Numbered from the stretch's first letter, positions 1-9,113 are shown. The stretch is 64,000 nt of DNA from Symsagittifera roscoffensis (GCF_963678635.1 NC_087065.1:37909888-37973887), one strand, 5' to 3'. Notes: generated from the sequence alone by a model not told the origin. Numbers and translations are program-made.

Positions 1-532
1 AGGAGGGCAATCACCGAGTATTGTATCCTTCCGATGGGATCACAAAGAGTGAGTGATCCTAACAAATCAATGCTTATTATGAGTAAACAAAACTGCTCGG
101 ATATCAGTTTGAGACCATGAGTGGTACTTTGGGGTTTGAAGTAAATTAGGATTGAAATAAATTTAGGATCAAAATTTTGGTAATTCAATTCAAATTGGAT
201 TACTGTCTGAGCTCGATTATTTTGGCTAATTATTTCAGCGCAAAATGAAAATTTGAATATTTCACGCGCTTGACTTATGCCAAAATAAATGGTCAAAAGG
301 GTCCCAAACTAAAACACTCATAACCACCAGTAAAACATCTTTTCAAATTTGAGCTCAGAGGGCATCAATGTCTTTCAGATCCTTAAAAAAATCGGTAAAA
401 AATGTTTTATCAATAAGTCGCATTTGATTTCAGTGAAAAAACCAACCCAAACAAATATAGTCTGTCTAGGGTGCGGATCTATGGTTTTCAGTCTTTCTCG
501 AGAGGAGAGAATTTCAAAAAAAATTAAGTCGA
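1..532. other. Left flank of retroelement copy 1, no gene seen
   Basis: AT-rich sequence with no reading frame, RNA gene or transposon signature that I can support. The short plus-strand frame starting near 349 runs into the LTR and has no recognisable similarity. It ends at the target-site duplication of copy 1. It could be intron or intergenic DNA. Confidence 0.5.
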
Positions 533-536
533 CCAT
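533..536. repeat. Target-site duplication CCAT, left side of copy 1
   Basis: CCAT directly precedes the LTR start (TGAGTTAG) and recurs at 19439-19442 right after the other LTR. The match is exactly 4 bp; the fifth base differs. Copy 2 also has a 4-bp duplication, so the integrase probably makes a 4-bp staggered cut. Confidence 0.9.
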
Positions 537-944
537 TGAGTTAGGACTGGAGTGTAACTCATAGAGTAATTTCGGATAGGGTACACCGTCTGCTCGTCAC
601 GCTATCTTATTTTCGGCCGGATAGATTCGTGCAACTTCTTAGTCTAATACCGATCCTAATCTTACTCTTATACTATCTAGTCTCAGGTTGTTTAACTAGT
701 CTCTGCTAGGCTCAATAGATCTAGGGTATACTGGTTTATTGCGGCTGCTGAAGTGCTCGGGAGAGTCCAACTAATTTCTAAGTTAAATTCAAATCTCTCT
801 GGTGCTGAAATTACAAGTAACTTCAGCACTTACAAATAAGTGGGTTGTTAGTTAAATGGATCATGATTGGTTAATATTAAATACTTTACATTGGTAAAAC
901 ATTTAATTTATCCAATCATAAAATATAGTTTAGATCAGGTTCCA
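537..944 (-). repeat. 3' LTR of copy 1 (left end in window)
   Basis: A 408-bp direct repeat of 19031-19438, beginning TGAGTTAG and ending GGTTCCA on the plus strand, so TG...CA on both strands. In element sense it carries CCAAT-like boxes near its start and an AATAAA polyadenylation signal (plus-strand TTTATT at 735-740). Two dyads stand out: TGAGTTA/TAACTCA at 537-543 and 555-561 at the U5 end, and GTGCTGAA/TTCAGCAC at 802-809 and 822-829. Base 855 is A here and G in the other three LTRs. Confidence 0.93.
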
Positions 945-951
945 CCCATCC
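945..951 (-). other. Weak polypurine tract next to 3' LTR, copy 1
   Basis: Second-strand priming should occur just upstream of the 3' LTR in element sense. The minus strand reads GGATGGG directly before the LTR start TGGAACC, preceded by pyrimidines. This is only seven purines, so the call rests on position. A longer purine-rich run lies about 85-110 bp further inside (complement of 1028-1051). Confidence 0.4.
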
Positions 952-2559
952 GGGTTTTACAGAGTTTTTTAGAACAGTTCTTTTGTAGTTCAAGGATGGA
1001 TGATGGACGTTGGTATTTGGCGAACATCATTTTTCTTTTGTTTCCTTTTTGTTAAGGAAGTTCCAGGGATCTGGAATTGAGGACACAAGACGTTGTGTTC
1101 TTCTTGTGACAACGACTGAGTCTCTGCAACAGCATCAATTCTGGTTTCAGAATGGTTGGCTATGTCAGGTTTTTCTGTTCTTCGGAGAGAACTTCTTTTG
1201 TGTTTGATCTAGCTCGGGAATGGCGTGGAGATTGTGCGTGGAGGGGATGCCTGGTTACTCGGATCTGTACGTATACTTGAACATCGAGGTGGTCATTGGT
1301 CTAGTTCAATGAAGTCCTTTTCTGCGAGGTCAAGTCGTACTCTAAATCCTTTGAGTTGTGATTGTGAGCGGCATATCGATTATAGTTGGTCATTCTCTCT
1401 CGAGTGTAGTGAGGTCGTCTTGTCTTTTGATGTTCGTCCTTGGTGTTGTATTCTGATCTATATATTGCATCATGTGATTTTACATTTTATAAAACTTTTA
1501 TTAATTTAATATTTTTTAATTATGATTTTAGTTAGTTGTTTTCACAAAAGCTTTTTGTTTTAGTTCGGTTATTTTGAAGAGTTACTCACCCTTGAGTAGC
1601 TCTTATTAAAAATAAAGGTGTGGTCACAAAGCGTGGATGTAGCACGGTGGGTTAGGCCGGCTATAGAGCATGCTCAGGACGTCCTTTCCTGGTGGGTTAG
1701 GCCAGGTGTGGGAGTATGATTTCATGCGGTTTTTATGAGGGGTCCTGTTATGTGACAACATTTTATGTTGGGTTTGTTGTGGTTTTACTTATGTTTTGTT
1801 GGTTATGTACTTTTTCCAAAAAGCAAATTGTTTGTGGTATGGGTTTGTCTTTTGACTTTTTTGTGTTTTATTATTTCTTTCTAAGACTTTGTAATAGTCT
1901 TCAAAAGAATAAATTATCCAGTTTTAAACTGGGTTAATCCGGTTTGGGTACCGTTGGTTTCCTTTTCTTAGTCATGCTGTTATTTTATGATTTGTGGTAT
2001 TTAGTAAGCTGCGTTGGTTAGTTTTGTTTAGTATATGATTCCTTTCCAACCGGGTTAAAGGAAAGTTTGAAACTTGTTATTATTTGTTAGAGTTGTTGAG
2101 TGTGAAAACTTGAAACTGAAATTCATTATTTTAAACAATTCTTCGTGGGCGAGCTGTGCGAGTGTGGATAGAATTTCTGTGCGAATGAATGAAAATATCA
2201 AAAGGTTAGTACTGCAATTGCATTTTATTAATTTACTGCATAGAATTTGGAAATTTACTGCTAGTAATGGGGGAATTTTAAGATACAAATTTTCATCATA
2301 TGTAGATTTACTGCTTTTAGGGGAAAATTTTATAAATTAATTTACTGCATTGGTATTATATTTATTTAATTGTTGGTGCAAAAGTTAAATAGGGTTTTAA
2401 ATAGTTTTGAAGAAGTTTGCTATTTTTTATTTTTCTTTTGTGAATTTTTCAGATGATTGAAGATGAAGGCTAAAAATCTAAAGAAAACATGAATAAGGAA
2501 TGGTGAGTTTTTCAATATTTTAATTAGTTAGTAATATTCATTTAGTTCATACTTACCTG
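945..2559 (-). other. Long 3' non-coding region of copy 1 with hairpins
   Basis: About 1.6 kb between the ORF7 stop and the 3' LTR. No convincing reading frame: plus-strand frames here are antisense, and the minus 77-codon frame at 2055-2288 looks fortuitous. Visible structure: a 12-bp stem with one mismatch and 4-nt loop at 1577-1604, a 7-bp palindrome at 1918-1932, a nested stem CTTTCC/AACC...GGTT/GGAAAG at 2042-2065, a twice-repeated GGTGGGTTAGGCC (1646 and 1691), and four TTTACTGC octamers at 2232, 2254, 2307 and 2341. Such a region could hold RNA export, packaging or 3'-end signals; that is inference. Confidence 0.55.
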
Positions 2560-4353
2560 TTAGTCGTCGGGGAAAAAACCGTGGGGGAAGATATCGTGAA
2601 TTAGTTCTGAAGTTGTTAGTAGTTTAGCTAAGATGCGGATGATATTTTTAGTTTGAAGTAGTGGCCAAAGCAATTGAAGTGCCTTAATAGTGGTTAGTTC
2701 TTCAGTGCCTACTGCAAACTCATAAGGTGTGTTTTGGATTAAGTTATATAACTTGTGGTTAAATTTAGTGTTGTGGATGAATTCTAAAATGGGGATTTCT
2801 ATAGGCTGTACAAACTCGTGCGGGATAAGGAAGGGTCGGGATTCTTCTGCGTTGAAGGTCTTGGTGATGGGGCAGAAAATATACATTTGGGTTATGGGGT
2901 CATAATTACGAAGAATACCATGAAGGTTAGTATTTTTAATACAATATGTGAAATTTAGGAAATACGGTGAAGTGTATTTTGAATTGATGAATTGAAAGCG
3001 ATGGTGTGGTTGTCTAGAGGGTGTGTGGAGGTCAAAGTGATTTTGGATGAAACGATAGTAACTGTATGTATGTGTTTGTTTAGTTCGCAACATAATATCG
3101 TGTGAGCAGTGTAAATCTCTTTCGTGTGGTGCAAGGAAATGAAAGGTTAGTGAAAAGATTTGGAAGCGTTCTTTAAAACTTTCGTACGCTTGTGTGCTTG
3201 TTAGTGCTTCTGAAATAATGTGATCAAACTTTCGGTCGAAGATGTTTAGTGTAAATACATATGGTGTCTTGATGAAAAATTTCTCGGTGATTTGTGGGTT
3301 AGCGAAGCGATCGTCGTCTAAGAATTGATCTTGGTTAGCTCTGATGATGTTGTGATCATAGTATTCTAGTGTGTATTCGTTAGCTCTAGGTGCAGTGTGT
3401 ATTTTTAGTGATTTTTTATATCCAACGTAAGTAAATTGTCTAGCGGTGAGTGGTGTAGTTAGTCGATATAGCATGTCTTTGTTTCGGTCTATATCAATGG
3501 ATGTGTTAGTTAAAGGTAAGCAAAGAGGGTTAGTGAAATGATAGTATGAGGTCCAAGAGAGAGTGGGCATTAAAACGTATTCGTCTACAAAGTTGCGTGT
3601 TTCGTTAGCGTCATGAGGGGTGTTTAAGGTGTATTGTGGAAATGAGGGTAAAGTGATGGCTAAAAATTCTCTAGTGTTAGTATGTTGGGGGTGGTTGATG
3701 TATTCTCGGGCTGTTCCTGGTTTTGCTGGGAAAGGATGGTTGGGGAACTTTCTTTTAAAAGTGCGATAAGCTCTATTAGTGTTGAGTGAGGATTCAGTTG
3801 ATGTGGATGATGGTGCTAATGATTCGGTATAATTTGAAGAGGGTGTAGGGGGATTGGATGAATTTGTAGTGGAGGAGATTTGGTTTATGGTCGGGGTGTT
3901 AAGGTGGTAGGGTTGTTGTTGGAGGGTAATAAAATTGTCTAGCTCTGGGGAGATTCGGGGGGTGTCTGGAGATGATTGGTCAGAATGGTATGAGGAGTAG
4001 GTTGGGGTAACTTGGGAAGCATAAGAGGGTGTAGGAGTGATTGGGTCAGGGTTATTTGATAATATGGGTTGAAAAGGAGGTTGAGAAAAATGAGAAGGGT
4101 TATGAAAATTATTGGATGGAGATGGTTCTGAGTCGGCAAATTCGTCGGGGGTTTCAATATTCGGGTTATTTAGCTGTGAAATGGAGTATAAAACTGAAAT
4201 TTGTGAGTTAGTGTCGGAATTCATGCCTGATGTTACATTGCTAGATGGAAAATCGGGTGGCGGAAAAGCAAAAAGTGGTATTTTTGGGATTGAAGAGGTA
4301 AGGTTGGTTGGATGGGAATTTGATCGATGGAGTGATCCAAGTTGGCGGCTCAT
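2560..4353 (-). CDS. ORF7, 597-aa protein of unknown function
   Basis: I do not recognise this protein. About residues 1-190 are low-complexity and rich in Pro, Ser, Thr and Asn, so probably disordered. Residues 190-597 look globular, with many aromatic residues and few cysteines, and end in a helical leucine-rich stretch. There is no signal peptide or clear membrane segment. Its ATG (4353-4351) overlaps the stop of the envelope-like ORF as ATGA, a layout known from coupled termination-reinitiation, so it is probably translated from the envelope mRNA. Copy 2 keeps the frame intact with a single Lys-to-Ile change near residue 24 (base 4283). Long length and conservation of the frame in both copies support a real protein. 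Possible roles include an accessory, matrix-like or regulatory factor; the sequence does not decide. Confidence 0.75.
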   Translation of the reverse strand: MSRQLGSLHRSNSHPTNLTSSIPKIPLFAFPPPDFPSSNVTSGMNSDTNSQISVLYSISQLNNPNIETPDEFADSEPSPSNNFHNPSHFSQPPFQPILSNNPDPITPTPSYASQVTPTYSSYHSDQSSPDTPRISPELDNFITLQQQPYHLNTPTINQISSTTNSSNPPTPSSNYTESLAPSSTSTESSLNTNRAYRTFKRKFPNHPFPAKPGTAREYINHPQHTNTREFLAITLPSFPQYTLNTPHDANETRNFVDEYVLMPTLSWTSYYHFTNPLCLPLTNTSIDIDRNKDMLYRLTTPLTARQFTYVGYKKSLKIHTAPRANEYTLEYYDHNIIRANQDQFLDDDRFANPQITEKFFIKTPYVFTLNIFDRKFDHIISEALTSTQAYESFKERFQIFSLTFHFLAPHERDLHCSHDIMLRTKQTHTYSYYRFIQNHFDLHTPSRQPHHRFQFINSKYTSPYFLNFTYCIKNTNLHGILRNYDPITQMYIFCPITKTFNAEESRPFLIPHEFVQPIEIPILEFIHNTKFNHKLYNLIQNTPYEFAVGTEELTTIKALQLLWPLLQTKNIIRILAKLLTTSELIHDIFPHGFFPDD

Positions 4354-6968
4354 CGTGGGCTAAAAAAATTATTATTTTGAGATTGAAAAGCGGTGGTATG
4401 GGGCTGTTCAATAATTTGTTCATAAGTATTATCATCTTGTGATGGATGTGTCATTATATGTTGGACGGGACTTTGTGATGTGGTGAGTCGAAAATTTGGA
4501 TTATGTGTGATTGCTAAATTTCTAAAATTTCGCGGGGCTAGGGATAGTGGATGGTTATTTGGTAGGGGTGGTAATTGTGGTGCCGTTGGCTGTGTGTCGA
4601 CATTGTTATGTTCTTCGTCGTATGTATTTTGTCGTGTTGTTATTTTTGTGTTATATTCTTTTATTTGTGCGTCTAAAAGAATTTTGTTTATAGATGTGGA
4701 AAAAATTCCAAAAAATCCTGCAAAGAGTATGCGTGCTACGCTTGCTTGTCTGTTTACTTGTGTGTGTATAGCACATGTATTGTAGATTCCTTTTAAGAGT
4801 GAGAAAAGAAATCCAATAAAGTTAAACATTGCGTATAAAATAGTCAATTTTTCTAAGATGTAGTAGGGCCATCCTAGAAAATCTAGGATCTCATTTTTGA
4901 GTGTAACAAAGCTAAAAATGTTAATTGGTGATATATCTTGGGGACGGTATTTTTCGCCGTTTAGATATATATAATCTTTTATGTCTTTAAAATATCCGCT
5001 ATAGTCTTGCGTGTAGATATCGGCAAATCCTGCGGTTTCTGCAAGTTTGCGTAAGTTTTGGTCTATTGATTGTCTTTGTATAGTGTCCATTTGTGTTAAT
5101 AATTCTTGGAATTGTTGTGTTCTAATGTGATGTTGAATATCTGATTTTGAATAGATTCCTATTGATTGTAAGTCTATATTTGGGTTTCGAGCAATAGCGC
5201 GAATGCTTTCTGGTGAAAATTTTTTGAGTGATTGCATTAATGTGGGATATGGAGTGAGAAGATAATATTTGTTTTCATCAGGGTTTAGTTGTACTACATT
5301 GTGGCTATTTTCTGATCCACATGGGACTGCGGTATCCCAGAAATATGTTCTTCGTGAAAGTGTATCCACGAAATGTACTTTATTCTTATAAAAGATAGGA
5401 ATTCTTTTATAACATCGTTTATCTTCAAAAACGTATAGTGGTGATACTTTTTTAGTACAAGTATAAAACCATAAGATGTTTCCTTCGTAGTCTAAAAAAT
5501 TTGATCTATTTCCTGATAATAAGTATCCTGCGTAGGGTATTTTTAATACTGCTAGTGCAAGTGATTGTAGTATTTGTGTTCGTTCTAATTCGCATAGTTG
5601 ATGTAGTGTTTCTAATTCAGAGAGTGACATTTCTTGAAAAATGCGGCTAATTGTATAGTCTAGTTTCATATCCAAATGAATATCATAGTGGATATTACCA
5701 AAATATGTAGTATTCATTAGTGATAATTCTTGTAAGCGTGTGCTTCTGGTGTCATAAGGTTTTAGATGTCCACCAGGTTGTCCGTTGCTTTTTTCAAAAT
5801 TAACTGGTATATAGGATGTTCCTTCGTTTAGAGGATGACCTGTGGCGTATGGGTCGATTTTTACTTTACCAGTGGTCATGTCGAATCCTTTTTCATATTC
5901 AACTAATATTTCAGAGTATTGTGTTCTGTGAAGTGGATTCCTGTATTTACATGCAAGTTCTGTTTCTTGATATATTTGAAAACGTGTCAATTTATTTTCT
6001 ATATTGTCTATGTTTCGAAAATCGGAACTTAGTTTGCGTGATGGATGGACTTGTTCATATGGAATTGATTGTATGAAATATTTTTCGTGAAATTTTATCA
6101 TACGAGCGTGTATTTTTGCTACTTGAAATGTTGTACATGTGTCTTCGGGGAACCAAACAATTGTTGCTTGTGTTCTCGTTGTAGGGTCGCAATATCCTTG
6201 ATCATTTTTACAAGGTAGTCGGATTCCTTGATAGATCATTGTATTATCAGATAAATCTCGTGTGAGTTGTATTTTTTCGAGTTGTATTTTCCAATCGAAA
6301 AACATTATTTCTTGGTATCCTTTATTTTTTGTGTCTGCTTTGCAGTTTGATGGGTTATTTATACCAATGTGTGGTATCCAGTGTTTATCATGTAGGTCAT
6401 AGGTTAATCGTCCGTGTGCGCCGTTATACGGGTATTTTTCGTCTAGTCTTATATGTCCTTGGTGTCTTTCAAGTTGTGATTGATGTACAGAGTCTGAAAA
6501 AACTTGAAAATTAACTAATTTTCTTTGGGAGTTTTTATTTTTTGTGATGTTTAGTCTAAGTAATTCATTTTTACAATCGTCGGGATTGAGATGTAAAAGA
6601 TGTTCTATATTACTTTGGTAGAATGATTCATGGTCAAGTCGGTTTTTGTTTCCGTTCGAGACTTGTGAACAATGTACTTTCTTTTCGGAAAATGTTGCTG
6701 TGAATTTATAACCTGTAACTGTTGTTGCTCGGGCTTTTGAATAGAGTGTTGCTATTATATCTGTGGTTTCTATAGCTTGTGGTTCTGTTTCACATTGTGA
6801 TACCTGATTGATTGCATATTTATGTAGTGTTTTTTGTTCATTTTCTTCGCAATCGTAATGTGTTACTAATAAATCTTGTGGTCCTGTACGAGGGGAAGGG
6901 TTTATATTTTGATTTGAGGTTATTAGAAAAAGGGTTTGGAGAAAAATTAATAATTTTAGAATATACAT
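4350..6968 (-). CDS. ORF6, envelope-like glycoprotein (chuvirus-type resemblance)
   Basis: An 872-aa protein with an N-terminal hydrophobic signal peptide (about residues 1-18), a cysteine-containing ectodomain with several N-glycosylation sequons, a membrane segment near 706-728, a second hydrophobic stretch near 744-760 and a Pro/Asn-rich tail of about 100 residues. It sits where retroviruses and errantiviruses carry env and would mediate cell attachment and fusion. From about residue 458 to 575 the pattern (an LCE helix, a Gly-rich turn, a YTC motif, CYKRIPI at 519-525, then FVD and a cysteine at 550) resembles what I know of chuvirus glycoproteins, which insect LTR elements have captured. 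I see no polybasic furin site and no likeness to the baculovirus-F-type Env of gypsy. The start overlaps the end of ORF5 by 13 nt. Envelope role is likely; the chuvirus link is inference from recalled family patterns. Confidence 0.78.
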   Translation of the reverse strand: MYILKLLIFLQTLFLITSNQNINPSPRTGPQDLLVTHYDCEENEQKTLHKYAINQVSQCETEPQAIETTDIIATLYSKARATTVTGYKFTATFSEKKVHCSQVSNGNKNRLDHESFYQSNIEHLLHLNPDDCKNELLRLNITKNKNSQRKLVNFQVFSDSVHQSQLERHQGHIRLDEKYPYNGAHGRLTYDLHDKHWIPHIGINNPSNCKADTKNKGYQEIMFFDWKIQLEKIQLTRDLSDNTMIYQGIRLPCKNDQGYCDPTTRTQATIVWFPEDTCTTFQVAKIHARMIKFHEKYFIQSIPYEQVHPSRKLSSDFRNIDNIENKLTRFQIYQETELACKYRNPLHRTQYSEILVEYEKGFDMTTGKVKIDPYATGHPLNEGTSYIPVNFEKSNGQPGGHLKPYDTRSTRLQELSLMNTTYFGNIHYDIHLDMKLDYTISRIFQEMSLSELETLHQLCELERTQILQSLALAVLKIPYAGYLLSGNRSNFLDYEGNILWFYTCTKKVSPLYVFEDKRCYKRIPIFYKNKVHFVDTLSRRTYFWDTAVPCGSENSHNVVQLNPDENKYYLLTPYPTLMQSLKKFSPESIRAIARNPNIDLQSIGIYSKSDIQHHIRTQQFQELLTQMDTIQRQSIDQNLRKLAETAGFADIYTQDYSGYFKDIKDYIYLNGEKYRPQDISPINIFSFVTLKNEILDFLGWPYYILEKLTILYAMFNFIGFLFSLLKGIYNTCAIHTQVNRQASVARILFAGFFGIFSTSINKILLDAQIKEYNTKITTRQNTYDEEHNNVDTQPTAPQLPPLPNNHPLSLAPRNFRNLAITHNPNFRLTTSQSPVQHIMTHPSQDDNTYEQIIEQPHTTAFQSQNNNFFSPR

Positions 6969-8092
6969 GTGTATGATAATCCTGAGTATGGATTATAAAA
7001 TGTAATGTAACCAATTGTGTTTTTAGTGTATCTGTCGTATTTGTATATTACTTCAGTAGTTATAAACGGTGGTGGTAGTGATTGAGCTGTTATGTTAGGT
7101 GGATTTAATGGGTAGGGATGTTGGGTAATATTATTTAACTTAACTGTGATTTCAAATTTTAATTGTAAACTGTTTTGTTGGAGTATTTGAATATTGTGAT
7201 CACGGATATCGTTGTGAATATCTTGGCGATATTGTAATCTATTAAGTGCCCAGTTATGAAGGCGGTTACTTTCTTGATGTTGTCCAAATAGTGGTGGAGG
7301 TGCTGTGAATGTATTCCAATCTAATCTTAAAGGAATATTTATTGATGATTGTTCTCGATATCTGGCGTCGAGATTATTTGGAAAATTTAAGTTAAAGGGT
7401 AGTGGTGAAAATTGACTTATTGATGGTGTTGATGGTAGTGATAATGTTTCTGGTAGTGATGAGGATGTTGTTGTATCCGTAGAAATATCTATGGGGTCAT
7501 TGACTAAATTTGGTTCACCTTGTGTGAATGAATTTGTAGTCCAATATGGCAGTCGTGATGTTAGGTTTGGGGGGTTAAAGGGATTTTCACGTATCTGTTC
7601 AGATGTTGGTGTTGAACCTAAGTAGTCTGAAGGTAGACTTGAAGTGCTTCGTTGTGAAAAAAGTGTAGGAGTTTCTGGTGTGATACCAGTGGTGTTTTCT
7701 GGAGTGGTTTGTGTTGGGGATTGAGATATATCAAAATGAACTCGGGGAGTTTGAAAATTTCTATTTCGTCGAGGATGTATAATTTGTCTATTTATTTCTG
7801 CTGTGTTTTGGTTTTGACTAAGGTTTCGTATTCTACTTAGTTCTTGTGGTAGTGTTGGGTAAAGATTATATGTTGGTTCACTTAGGGATTCTTGTCGTTG
7901 AACTGGTTCTAGTGGTTCAGATAAACGAGCGTGCCTTTCTTCAAAGGTGTATGGATTGTCTTGAAAAGAAATTCGTGTAGATGTTTGAGGGTTTTGAGTA
8001 GTTGAAGGTGGTGTTGGATTATCTTGGGATGATGTCGGTGAAGACTGATTCTGTGACTGTTGGGTAGCAATTTTTGATGGATTTTTAAATTG
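6956..8092 (-). CDS. ORF5, 378-codon open frame without an ATG
   Basis: The minus strand is open from just after a TAA at 8095-8093 to a TAA at 6958-6956, with no in-frame ATG anywhere. Codon choice and amino-acid make-up (Pro, Ser, Thr, Gln, Asn) match the neighbouring frames. The first 240 or so residues are low-complexity; the last 130 look folded, with Trp, Tyr and amphipathic helices, and end in a CIF tripeptide. Copy 2 keeps it open with two missense changes (bases 7726 and 7890). Translation would need splicing onto an upstream ATG, a non-ATG start or recoding. A plausible acceptor, a pyrimidine-bearing stretch ending in ACAG, lies near 8056 in element sense. It may be the 5' part of a spliced envelope-region protein. 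Function unknown. Confidence 0.65.
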   Translation of the reverse strand, partial: QFKNPSKIATQQSQNQSSPTSSQDNPTPPSTTQNPQTSTRISFQDNPYTFEERHARLSEPLEPVQRQESLSEPTYNLYPTLPQELSRIRNLSQNQNTAEINRQIIHPRRNRNFQTPRVHFDISQSPTQTTPENTTGITPETPTLFSQRSTSSLPSDYLGSTPTSEQIRENPFNPPNLTSRLPYWTTNSFTQGEPNLVNDPIDISTDTTTSSSLPETLSLPSTPSISQFSPLPFNLNFPNNLDARYREQSSINIPLRLDWNTFTAPPPLFGQHQESNRLHNWALNRLQYRQDIHNDIRDHNIQILQQNSLQLKFEITVKLNNITQHPYPLNPPNITAQSLPPPFITTEVIYKYDRYTKNTIGYITFYNPYSGLSYTCIF

Positions 8093-8097
8093 TTACT

Positions 8098-8286
8098 TTA
8101 GTGAGAGGGTTTATGTTTATTATAATATTCTTCTAAAAAAAGAATTAGAAAAATTGTTGCTAGGGCAAATGTAATGATTGCTTTCTTTATACATTTACAT
8201 ATTGTCAAAATGAGGGATGATAGAAATGTTATGAAAATTACAAACAATAAAAAAATATCAGTTCTACTGAAAATTGTTCGTATCAT
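8098..8286 (-). CDS. ORF4, 62-aa hydrophobic peptide
   Basis: A small protein with two hydrophobic stretches (about residues 10-30 and 35-52) around a short Cys/Lys segment and a charged C-terminus, so a candidate double-span membrane peptide. The ATG overlaps the stop of ORF3 as ATGA. Unchanged in copy 2. It could be a viroporin-like peptide or a chance frame; the membrane pattern and the linked start favour the former modestly. Confidence 0.45.
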   Translation of the reverse strand: MIRTIFSRTDIFLLFVIFITFLSSLILTICKCIKKAIITFALATIFLILFLEEYYNKHKPSH

Positions 8287-8513
8287 TTAGACAAGTTGTT
8301 AAAATCGTACCTGTGGATATATTCAAGGGTTTTGGAAAGTTGGAGGAATAGTTCAATTATTGTGTAGAAAATTAAAAAAATGTTACAAAAAATTATTATG
8401 ATTATTAGAAAAGATTCGATGATATCAAAAAGAAAGATTATAAAGACTTGAAGTATTGAAAAAAAATGTTTAAAATTGATAAATATTTGAGCGACTGTTT
8501 GAGAGAAAAGCAT
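8283..8513 (-). CDS. ORF3, 76-aa hydrophobic peptide
   Basis: Most of residues 15-58 are Ile, Leu or Phe, giving one long or two short membrane segments, followed by a hydrophilic tail. It starts 600 bp after the pol stop and ends in an ATGA overlap with ORF4. In copy 2 one Ile becomes Leu (base 8393). No family recognised. T-rich antisense DNA readily yields such hydrophobic frames, so its reality is uncertain. Confidence 0.42.
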   Translation of the reverse strand: MLFSQTVAQIFINFKHFFSILQVFIIFLFDIIESFLIIIIIFCNIFLIFYTIIELFLQLSKTLEYIHRYDFNNLSK

Positions 8514-9113
8514 TTAAGAAATGATCTCTTTGTCGAATATTTTTTGCTGTTTGAGGCGATTTTCTAGTGTGGTCGAATTATTTATTAGTTTTTTGACAAG
8601 TGGGTTGAGTTTCGTAAAAAATTGTTGGGGGCAATTTTCATGGTGACTGGGAGGTCGTCTTTTTCTTTATTTTTGTTTGTCAAATGATCCGGGGTATGGT
8701 GAGATTTTTATACTTTAGGCTAATTAAAATCTTCATTTTGTGACTTTAGGCTAAGTTATCAAATTTGTTTTGGGGGTATTCGTGGTCTGAGTTGGGGAAA
8801 TATTGTTGATCTTTGGGTTATTAGATAAGGGAGGGGTACGGTATTATGGTGATATTTATTTTAGCTGTCAAGTTGGAGTGTTTTGCTTATTTTTGACCTG
8901 GAGGTTGTAAAGTTATAGTTAGAGATGTGCCTGGAGTTCTAGATTATTCGTCTAATTGATCTTAGTTTGAGTTAGAGAAAGTGGCGGATTGGATGAATCC
9001 TATTGGTCTATTTTGAACTAGAATTATTGCGTACTTGTGAGCATGTTATTTTGAAAAATGGAAATGAAAAATGTTACGGAGGTTTCAAGATTGTGAAGTA
9101 TAAAATTTTAAAA
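8514..9113 (-). other. Non-coding spacer between pol and the downstream frames, copy 1
   Basis: About 600 bp after the pol stop with no sustained reading frame in either strand. If the downstream frames are expressed from a spliced or internally initiated RNA, the signals could lie here; I see no decisive one. Confidence 0.5.

Noticed and set aside
1028-1051. Main polypurine tract at the internal purine run (minus strand)
   Set aside because: It lies about 85 bp away from the 3' LTR, whereas plus-strand priming needs to abut the LTR. It could be an auxiliary tract.
4350-6968. Baculovirus-F-like (errantivirus gypsy-type) envelope
   Set aside because: No polybasic cleavage site followed by a fusion peptide, and the cysteine pattern around residues 500-550 fits another glycoprotein type better.
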